From: Plantago ovata
Lineage: Eukaryota; Streptophyta; Magnoliopsida; Lamiales; Plantaginaceae
Direction of reading: 5' to 3'
Length of the DNA stretch: 64,000 bases
NCBI GenBank assembly: GCA_028274465.1
Contig: CM051455.1
Location: 73,456,489 to 73,520,488, forward strand
Shown: positions 55,928 to 64,000 of the stretch, piece after piece
Layout of the letters: each line of letters starts with the position of its first letter
Position numbering within the stretch: position 1 is the stretch's first letter
The notes under the pieces: generated by a model
The model's database searches: none
The model's input: only the letters and a program-made list of their open reading frames with translations
What the model was told of the DNA's origin: nothing
Position numbers and translations under genes: made by a program

Positions 55928-57611
55928 TGATGAACCGGAATTTGTCAGATTCAAATTAATCAAATAAATTTGTTTTTAAGCCAAAGGCAATTCACAACTA
56001 CAATGAAAACCGTAGTGCAGCAGTAAAATAACCTCGAGTGTCGATCTCTAAGGACTATAACTAGCTTTATCTAATCTAACTTAAACTATAAAATCAACAG
56101 GCGACTTAGCACAGGTTTTTCTTATCAAGATAATGGAAGTTAGTGATAGTATGATCATTCAAAGCATAGCAGGTTAATAATCATGCATGAAGTACCCGAT
56201 CGTTTTGCATAGAGATCTTTGATCATGCATTGTCCAATGTGTTCCGTTTTATTCAACACTACGAAGATATAGGGCTTAGATAGATCAAAGAAATAAAGCA
56301 ATAACTCAAAGTCTGATTCGCATTACCGCCATCATGCACAATTAAGAACCCTCGCTAAGAAATCACATACTATCACCAACGATAGATTTAGCTACTCATA
56401 GATGTCATGCAATCAACAGAAATCATAGCAAGATAGAATGAAAACATGTTGAAAGATATACAAATATAAATAGAAAAAATCTAAGGTACAATGTTACCAA
56501 AGGTTGTCAATCTCCGAAGAATCGCGATCTCACAAGCTCCAAATCGATAAGAAAAATTGTCTCCTATGCTAAGAATTCCCAAAACAGGCTCTGGAGAATC
56601 CTTACCTAAAACTAATGAGAAAGGTATGAGAAAAGGTCTGAGAAAGTATGAAAAAACGTAGAGAAACAGCAACTATATATAGGAGTTCGGCACGCGTGGG
56701 GCGAGTCGCCCCACACACCGGGCGAATCGCCCCACATCCCGAGCGAATCGACCGTGAGCTTCAGTCGGCGAGAGACGCGTTTTCGATGCATTTTTGGATT
56801 TCTTTTCCTTTTCGGACTCGGTTTTTGCCTTCTAGTGACCTTTTAGCCTTCAGACTCGACCCCTAGACTTCAAATTCTATCCGGAATCTTCTAGATACTC
56901 CAAAACTGTCCTCGGAACATCGATTCTTCGTTCTCTTCAATATAATTGCCCGGAAAACCACGTTTTTCACCTAAAACCTGTAAAATGCAAACTAAAGGGA
57001 AACGTGACACTATTCTAATAAGCTGCACTATAATATAGCTAAATTAACATAGAGGATAGCTAAATTGGTGAAAAAGACTCGAATGAAAGTGTAAAATACA
57101 CGTTCATCAAACTCCCCAAACCGAACCTTTGCTTGTCCTCAAGCAACTAAGCTAGACTCTAATGCAAAAAACAATTCAACACAAAAAATGGAGTCTCATG
57201 CCAAATCAAATGAACTAATCTATTGAGTCTATCAAAAAACTTATGAACTAAGACCATACAAATCATAACATGGACATAGGTTGAAGAATGCCTCGATTGA
57301 CTCATACACATTCACATAAGCACTTATGTCAAACAAGATAGTCTCTCGTAACATTCTCTACCTGGACCTAGTCAGTGACGACGTAATGAAACATGTTAAA
57401 ATACGAATGGTTGTCCCGTTCCGATGAAACTGAGGACTTACTGTTGTTCACTAAGTTAAGACTTTTCCTCAAAGAGGTCGAACCAATACTGGCTCTCATC
57501 AAACGAAGGAGGGTTCCCTAAAAATGATAACACTCCCATATTCTACCCATCTCTCAAGCAAAGCCTTAAACTATTCACCACTTCCTGAATGGCAGGACGA
57601 GGGTGGTCTAG
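55928..57611 (-). mobile_element. Reversed A/C-family gypsy, 3' end only (LTR plus 3' internal region)
   Basis: A minus-strand LTR (55928-57109, TGATGAACC...TTCATCA), then the reverse of PPT GGTTTGGGGAGTT and about 500 bp of the shared 3' internal region. Element C interrupts it at 57612 (left flank TCTAG). The remainder should lie right of the window. GC palindromes at 56696-56752. Confidence 0.85.
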
Positions 57612-58805
57612 TGATGAATGTGTATTTTACACTTTCATTTGAATCTTTTTCACCTATTTTAGCTATCCTCTATGCTAATTTAGCTATATTTTAGTGCATT
57701 TTATTAGAATAGTGTCACGTTTCCCTTTAGTTTTTATTTTACAGGTTTTGGTTGAAAAACGAGGTTTTCCAGGCAATTATATTGAAGTAGACAAGGAATT
57801 TGTGTTCCAGAAGCCTAATTGGAGTATCTGAAAGATTCCGGATAGGATTTCAAATCTAGGGGTCGAATCTGGAGGCTAGAAGGTCACTAGAAGTCAGAAA
57901 CCGAGTCCGAAAAGGGGAAGAAATCCAAAAATGCGTCGAAAACGCGTATCTGGCCGAAATTTACTCCCGGGCGAGTCGCCCAGGATGTGGGGCGAATCGC
58001 CCCACACCTGGCGAATCGCCCGGTGTGTGGGGCCCTTCGCCCCACACAGTTCGAAAGCCTATATATAGTTGCTCAGTTTTCTCCGTTTTTCATACTTTTC
58101 CAGAACTTTTCTCTCACCTTTCTCTGTAGTTTTAGGTAGGAATTTCCCAGAGCCTGTTCTGGGGGTTCTTAGCTTAGGAGATACTTTTTCTTAGCAGTTT
58201 GGAGCTTGTAAGATCACGATTCTTCGGAGATTGACAACCTTCGGTAACATTGTATCTTACAGTTTTTCTACTTATTTGTATATCTTTCATCATGTTTTCA
58301 TTCATTCGTGGTATGATTTCTGTTGATTGCATGACAACTATGAGTAGCTAAACTTCTCGTTGGTGATAGTATGTGATTTCTTAGCGAAGGGTTGATAATT
58401 ATGCTAATGACTATATCGCGCATTATACTGTGAGTTATTGCTTTATTTCTTTGATCTATCTAAATCTATATCTTCGTAGTGTTGAATAATTACGGAACAC
58501 AATTGGACAATTCATTGATCAAATCTCTCCATGCAAGACCGAGGAATTTATGCATGATTATTAACCCGTTATGCTTTGAATGACCATACTATCACCAATC
58601 TCCATTATCTGTTAAGAAAAACCTTTGCTAAGTCGTCTGCTGTTTTATATTCTTAAGTTAGATTAGATAAAGCTAGTTATAGTCCGTAGAGATCGACACT
58701 CGAGGTTATTCTACTGCTACACAACAGTTTTCGTTGTAGTTGTGAATTGCCTTTGGCTAAATACAAATTTATTTGGTTAATCGAGTCTGACAAACCGGTT
58801 CATCG
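57612..58805 (+). repeat. Element C 5' LTR (about 1,194 bp)
   Basis: TGATGAATG... to CATCG (a mutated CATCA). Four GC palindromes (57966-58048) lie just upstream of TATATATA at 58060-58067. Confidence 0.85.
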
Positions 58806-58808
58806 AAT

Positions 58809-58826
58809 TGGCGCCACAACCGGGGA
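58809..58826 (+). promoter_or_regulatory. Primer binding site of C, variant
   Basis: TGGCGCCACAACCGGGGA shares both ends with the tRNA-Asp-type site of A and B, but the middle ACAACC replaces GTTGCC. Confidence 0.7.
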
Positions 58827-59034
58827 CTATACTCCCTTTTGCTATTTAATTTGTTTATATTTTCAGCATTCAATTCCTAGTTCTAGTAGTTTTTAGTTTT
58901 CCTATTTAATCTCTCTCTGATACCCCTTTCCTAGTCTTAGTAGTATTCGATTTCTAGAAATTTTCTTGATCTTCGAAATTTCTAACGAGACTAATTTTCA
59001 GTTTTGAGTTACTCCTGTTCCAGATTTCCAGGTA

Positions 59035-60467
59035 TGACGACCTTAAAAGCTCGCTTGACACCTACGTTCTCGCAAGTCAGGAAAGGGTAAGCTATATACT
59101 TGGAAGAAGAGTTATCGGGGTATGAGGTAACGAGTTCTGTAGTGAGAAGGATTCCGAGGTTCGAAGATGGAGTGGGGATGAATCCGTTAAGCTTCATCAG
59201 GTCCTATGAGGAAGAAATAGCAAAAGTTCCAGCAAAGGGGTTCACCGAGGACCAATTATGCAGGAAATTATTTTCTTTTGCTCTGGGATATGAACCAAGG
59301 ATTTGGATAGCAAGGTTAGCACCAGGATCACTGAGGACCTGGAGCCAAGTAGTAGAGGAGTTCTTGGCACGTTTCATGCCTTACCATGAGACGATTGCAC
59401 TGCGGAATCGGATCGAACACTTCAAGCAAGGAGAATACGAGCGGTTCTGTGACACCTATGAACGTTTTGAGCTGTATAAACGTGAGTGCCCACACCACCG
59501 TTTCGATGACGGGGAGCTGATTTGGATTTTTGTTGGAGGACTACGTGATGAAGTTAGGCTTCAAGTGGATGGGATGTGTGGAGGTTTATAAGAATGTACA
59601 GTTGAAGAGGCAGAGAAGGTCTTTCAAAAGTACGCCAATGGATCCGCACAATCCGAGAAAATAATGTCGAATGAAGTCACCAACATATATTCAAATCAGG
59701 GCGAAACGGACGGGTTATACGAAGGATATTCTGAAGACGAAGACATCAGTGAGGAGGAGGAACTTGCGTTTTACGCAGGGATTAAAGCCATTGAGAGTGT
59801 TTTCGAGATAGCACACGCAGGGCAAGCTGAGAACAATCTTTGCATCGAAAAGGCTTTTGAGGCGGTCGAAGTAACCGAGCAACTTATCAAGGAGCTTAGC
59901 CTGTTGAAGTGCGAAAGGTGCGGGAAAGCAGTCGAAGACACCCCCCCTGGAAGTAGTGGGCGAACCATCCAAGGTAGGGGCGAATTGCCCCCCAACTCCA
60001 GGGAATTGGATGACCCCGATGTGACACCTGAAAATGAACCCAAGCCACTTCCAGCTGTTACTACCAAGGAAAATGAGTGCGAAGAGGTGAATCTACTACT
60101 CCGTGGAGGCAAGATGACCAAAATTCCTAACTTCGTGCGTCCTAAACGGGTTGAATCTACTAGGACCGAAAATACAGGACCAAGCACAGAACAAGAGGTT
60201 AGTGAAAGTTCCAAAGAACCTCAAGAAGTTCCGGAAAGGAATGATGAACAAAGACCATCTATGAAAGACATAGGTGATGATGAGGTCGAGGTAGGAACTC
60301 CTACGCCAGGGGAACTTCACAAATCTTCTAATCCATATGTGCCTCCAAAGCCACATGTACCATTCCCAAGTCGGATCAAGCCCGCCAAGAAGTATATTCG
60401 AGAATCACCCCTATTCCAACGCCTCTCAAAAGTGGAAGTCAATGTGCCTCTCTTGGAGTTAATCTAA
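59035..60467 (+). pseudogene. Element C gag
   Basis: The ATG at 59035 soon meets a TAA near 59089, in a different frame from the main gag, so the start is broken. The capsid region from 59100 (SFIRSYEEEIAKVP, LAPGSLRTWSQVVEEFLARF, CPHHRFDDGELIWIF) continues in one frame with stops TAA at 59589-59591 and 60465-60467. A Cys pair (LKCERCGK) follows. A GC palindrome (59977-59991) lies within the coding frame. A Pro/Glu-rich linker leads to protease. Confidence 0.85.
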
Positions 60468-61103
60468 AACATTCCAGCTTATACGAAATTCTTTCGTGAG
60501 ATCAAGAACAAAAGGGTTACTTCAGGAAAAAAAGTGAATGGGGTTGAAACGGTCAACTCAATTGCCGGATTGCCCGTGAAGAAAAAGGACCCTGGAAGTT
60601 TCATCATCGACATCGCCTTAGGGAATGGACGAACTACGAACGCAATGCTTGACTTAGGGGCTAGCATTAACTTAATGCCCTATTCGGTATACAAGGCCCT
60701 GGATCTCGGAGAATTGACACCAACTGATATGGTCGTCCAAATGGCAGACCAAAGCGTGAAGAGGCCAGTCGGGATAATAGATGACATCCTTGTGAAGGTT
60801 GGCAAATTGATAATCCCAGCTGATTTTGTAGTAATGAAGTCTGCAGACGAGGGAAAGAGCCATATTCGCGAGCACGTAGTACTACTTGGGATACCGTTCA
60901 TGGCGACTACCAACACATGCCTTCAACTTAAGGGCAAGAAAATAACCATGGAGGTAATGGGCGAGAAGATTGAGTTGGTAGGATGCAGCATCGGAGATAA
61001 GGAAGTCCCGTAAGAGTTAAATTTTGTCGATTGCTATGATTCCGTGATTTCAGAATTTCATCATTGCCATGATAATCGTGAACCACTTTAGGAGGCACTA
61101 ATC
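60468..61103 (+). pseudogene. Element C protease
   Basis: Same frame as gag. NIPAYTKFFREIKNK, then DLGASINLMPYSVYK (Asp-Leu-Gly in place of Asp-Thr/Ser-Gly), ADQSVKRPVGIIDDILV and VVLLGIPFMATT are the usual Athila protease series. The frame ends at 61013. About 90 bp of the linker to RT follow. Confidence 0.85.
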
Positions 61104-62341
61104 ATGCAAACTGAGACGTGCTACATGACCGAAGAAGCAAGGGAACTAGTTGAAATAATGGATAGCACCCCAGAAATTCCCGCAGGAGAGGAGGTACTTG
61201 AACCTTTAGATGAAGAAGAGGAGGAAAGTAGGTTTCCGGAAGAGCCTACCTTAGAATTGAAACCACTTCCTGCGCACCTCAAGTATGTGTACTTAGGAGA
61301 AAATCAGAAGAAGCCTGTAATTGTCTCCTCACATCTCTCCAACGATGAAGAAAGTAGGCTGATTGAAGTATTGAAAGAAAATTCTGCAGCTATAGGATGG
61401 GGGATCAGTGATATCAAAGGAATTAGCCCTACACGGTGTGTGCACAACATCACTCTAGAACAAGATGCCAAACCCGTTAGGCAACCTCAGCGAAGGATAA
61501 ATCCAGCCATGCAATAGGTGGTAAAGAAAGAAGTGATCAAGTTGCTAGATGCCGATATGATTTACCCCATTCCTGATAGTCGATGGGTGAGCCAGGTACA
61601 TGTTGTTCCTAAGAAATCCGGAGTCACGGTGGAAGAGAATGGGAAGGGAGAGTTGGTACTAGTTAGGAAGACCACTGGATGGCGGATGTGCATTGACTAA
61701 AGAAGATTAATGCCGCCACTAAGAAAGGCCACTTCCCTTTACCATTTATAGATGACATGCTAAACCGCCTTGCGGGGCGGAAGTTTTATTGTTTTCTTGA
61801 TGGATTATCAGGTTTCAACCAGATTCCGATTGCACCGGAGGATCAGGAGAAGACTACATTCACTTGCCCATTCGGAACATTTGCCTATAGGAGGATGCCA
61901 TTGGGACTATGCAACGCTCCCGCCACTTTTCAAAGGTGCATGCTTTCTGTTTTCTCTGACATGGTAACTAAATTTGTTGAAGTTTTCATGGATGATTTTT
62001 CCCTTTTTGGTGATTCGTTTGATGAATGCTTGCAAAGATTAGATCTTGTTTCGAAAAGGTGCATTGAATGCAATTTGACCTTAAGCTGGGAGAAGAGTCA
62101 TTACATGGTTAGAGAAGGCATTGTTCTAGGACATGTAGTTTCTGAAAGAGGTATTGAGGTAGACAAGGCTAAGATCGAAATCATTGAAAAACTTCCCCCA
62201 CCTACTTGTGTGAAAGAATTGCAATCTTTTCTTCGCCATGTAGGATTCCAAAGGAGGTTTATTAAAGATTTTTCGAAAATTGCTAAACCTTTAAGTAGCT
62301 TGCTTGCAAAAGATGTGGTTTTCTATTTCTCTAATGAATGA
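61104..62341 (+). pseudogene. Element C reverse transcriptase
   Basis: An acidic linker, then the RT N-terminus (LKYVYLGENQKKPVIVSS). Stop TAG at 61515-61517 and TAA near 61698, then a one-base loss near 61714 that moves the frame. Palm: FCFLDG-like YCFLDGLSGFNQI, TFAYRRMPLGLCNAPATFQ, catalytic FMDDF (MDD at 61988-61996). Connection: GHVVSERGIEVDKAKIE. TGA at 62339-62341 before RNase H. Confidence 0.88.
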
Positions 62342-62860
62342 TTAGTTGCTTTTAATACCCTTAAGGAAAAGCTTGTTTCTGCTCCCATTGTTGTGCCGCC
62401 TGATTGGAATCTTCCTTTTGAGATTATGTGTGATGCTTCGAATTTTTCTATGGGTGCTGTTTTATGCCAGAAAGTTGATAAGCAGTATCGTGTGATTTAT
62501 TATGTTAGTAAGACTCTAGACTCTGCGCAAGTTAACTATACAACTACTGAAAAGGAATTTTTAGCTGTTGTCTTTGCTTTACAAAAGTTTAGGTCTTATT
62601 TAATTGGCCATCCTGTGAATGTCCATACTGATCATGCTGCTTTGAGACATTTGATAGCTAAGCAAGATTCTAAGCCTAGATTAATCCGTTGGGTCCTTTT
62701 GCTGCAAGACTTTGATTTGACCATAGTGGATAGAGCTAGTAGGGAGAATTTAGTAGCAGATCATTTATCTAGAATACCTAATATCCATGTTGATTCGATA
62801 CCCATCAATGAGGACCTCCCTGATGAGCACTTAATGAAGGCTAATGAAGAGCCATGATAT
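62342..62860 (+). pseudogene. Element C RNase H
   Basis: [14 protein letters not shown] (catalytic Asp), [19 protein letters not shown] (catalytic Glu), [10 protein letters not shown] (Asp) and ADHLSRI. Open apart from the boundary stops at 62339 and 62855. Confidence 0.88.
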
Positions 62861-62878
62861 GCAGATATTGTAAACTAT

Positions 62879-63727
62879 TTGGCTATGAATGTTTGCCCCA
62901 CTAACTTTTCAGCCTCAGACAAGAGAGCTCTTGCCAAGCGTTGCAGGACTTACATATGGGATGATCCGTATCTATTCAAAGAAGGAGCTGATGGGATTCT
63001 AAGGAGATGCGTGCCACAAGAAGAGCAACAAAGTGTGCTGAGTCATTGCCATGAGCTTAATTGTGGGGGACACTATAGTGGGTTGAAAACAGCTTGCAAG
63101 GTACTGCAAGCAGGATTTTTCTGGCCAACAATATACCGAGATGCTCGAAGTTTTGTGAAGAATTGTGACCCATGTCAACGAGGTGGTAGTATTGGCAAGA
63201 AAGATGAAATGCCCTTTCAAGGGAATCTAGTGGTAGAACCTTTCGATGTATGGGGCATTGATTTCATGGGACCATTTCCATCAAGTGGAGGCTATGTATA
63301 CATTCTTGTTGCGGTGGATTATGTGACTAAATGGGTGGAGGCAATTCCTACAAAAACAAATGACGGAGCGGTTGTTATGAAGTTCTTGAAGGAGGTAATA
63401 TTCTCTAGATTTGGGTGCCCTAGGACAATCATCAGTGATGGAGGGTCACACTTCGTCAATAGAACCTTTGCCTCCCTTCTTAAGAGATACAGTGTCCACC
63501 ATAGTGTCGCTACACCATATCACCCACAGACATCGGGACAAGTCGAAGTCAGCAACCGTCAAATTAAGAAGATCCTGGAGCGAGTAGTGAACCCTAGTAG
63601 GAAAGATTGGGCAGGAAAATTGAATGATGCACTTTGGGCATACAGGACTAGCTACAAGACGGTGATCGGGACTACTCCGTACAGACTTGTGTATGGGAAA
63701 GCATGTCATCTTCCCGTAGAACTGTAA
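62879..63727 (+). CDS. Element C integrase domain, open between stops
   Basis: A 282-codon open segment in the same frame as RNase H; it was part of a longer pol. Zinc domain ligands in [14 protein letters not shown] and NCDPCQ. The complete catalytic triad is visible: Asp in VWGIDFMGP (codon 63260), Asp in IISDGGSHF (63437), Glu in SGQVEVSN (63545), with D-59-D-35-E spacing. A TAA (63725-63727) ends it where Athila integrase normally continues. Confidence 0.9.
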   Translation: MAMNVCPTNFSASDKRALAKRCRTYIWDDPYLFKEGADGILRRCVPQEEQQSVLSHCHELNCGGHYSGLKTACKVLQAGFFWPTIYRDARSFVKNCDPCQRGGSIGKKDEMPFQGNLVVEPFDVWGIDFMGPFPSSGGYVYILVAVDYVTKWVEAIPTKTNDGAVVMKFLKEVIFSRFGCPRTIISDGGSHFVNRTFASLLKRYSVHHSVATPYHPQTSGQVEVSNRQIKKILERVVNPSRKDWAGKLNDALWAYRTSYKTVIGTTPYRLVYGKACHLPVEL

Positions 63728-64000
63728 CACAAGGCATATTGGGCTATAAAGGCACTCAATCTTGATATGGGAAAAGCTGGCGAGGAACGATTGTTGCAAC
63801 TAGATGAGCTTGATGAATTACGACTAGGTGCTTAAGAAAATGCCAAGATCTACAAGGAACGTACTAAGAAGTATCATGATCGTGGCATAGTACGTAAGGA
63901 ATTGATTCCTCGACAAAAAGCTTTGGTATTTAATTCTCGCCTTCGACTATTTCTTGGAAAGCTCCGCACTCGTTGGGATGGACCGTACGAAATTATCGAA
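63728..64000 (+). pseudogene. Element C integrase C-terminal part, cut by window end
   Basis: Same frame: HKAYWAIKALNLDMGKAGEE, an in-frame TAA near 63833, then [15 protein letters not shown] and [18 protein letters not shown], the usual end of Athila pol. Continues beyond 64000. Confidence 0.8.

Larger units (their letters stand above)
57612..64000 (+). mobile_element. Athila-type Ty3/gypsy element C with pol, truncated by window end
   Basis: LTR, PBS, gag, protease, RT, RNase H and integrase in the gypsy order. The pol sequence matches the Athila style ([31 protein letters not shown]). Its LTR is homologous to the A-family LTRs. Gag-protease and the RT start are in one frame; later pol is in another after a one-base loss near 61714. 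Confidence 0.9.

Noticed and set aside
61104..63727. Endogenous pararetrovirus (caulimovirus)
   Set aside because: Integrase with full D-D-E, LTRs, PBS and PPT fit Ty3/gypsy; no movement protein is seen.

Overview
The window is plant nuclear heterochromatin. I find no host gene, tRNA, rRNA or CRISPR array. Everything recognisable is a transposable element, and the mix (Ty1/copia, Athila- and Tat-type Ty3/gypsy, a CACTA transposon, a TRIM) is typical of a large, repeat-rich flowering-plant genome, probably pericentromeric. The species cannot be named from the sequence.

Layout. Nearly every insertion has intact termini and a target-site duplication (TSD), so the order of events can be read. 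The outer layer is a copia element (copia-2). Its 5' LTR was hit by a sister copy (copia-1, whose 3' end fills 1-3438) and by gypsy element A1 (3755-13338, TSD GAGAA). Its gag was hit by gypsy element B1 (14129-20805, TSD CTAAG), and its pol by a TRIM solo LTR (24167-24469, TSD TACAG). At 24591 copia-2 is interrupted by a Tat-type gypsy element that runs past the right part of the window. The Tat element carries a reversed solo LTR (27322-38345, TSD GATAA) with element B2 inside it (27709-37521, TSD TCTTA). It also carries a CACTA transposon in its protease region (39286-44740, TSD ACA), element A2 right after pol (48715-54768, TSD GCTCC), and a reversed gypsy end (55928-57611). An Athila-type element with pol (C, 57612 to the window end) sits in that reversed end. 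A complete TRIM (8517-9308, TSD TCAAT) lies inside A1.

How the parts relate. A1, A2, B1 and B2 are gag-protease-only elements with no reverse transcriptase, RNase H or integrase. The A LTRs resemble the LTR of C, which does encode pol, so C-type elements are the likely source of enzymes for A. A and B share a long 3' noncoding region containing ten copies of one hairpin followed by purine-rich tracts. They also share a hairpin just after the gag-pro stop, and A/C and B LTRs carry GC-rich nested palindromes with different core words. B2 has a second ORF resembling the 'putative plant transposon protein' family, preceded by a UTR/intron-like leader that A1 also keeps. These shared noncoding structures, the captured ORF, and a conversion-like tract between B1 and B2 are the most unusual content.

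Almost all coding regions are broken by stops or frameshifts. The clearly open ones are the gag-pro ORFs of A1 and B2. Element names (A1, A2, B1, B2, C, copia-1, copia-2) are local labels.
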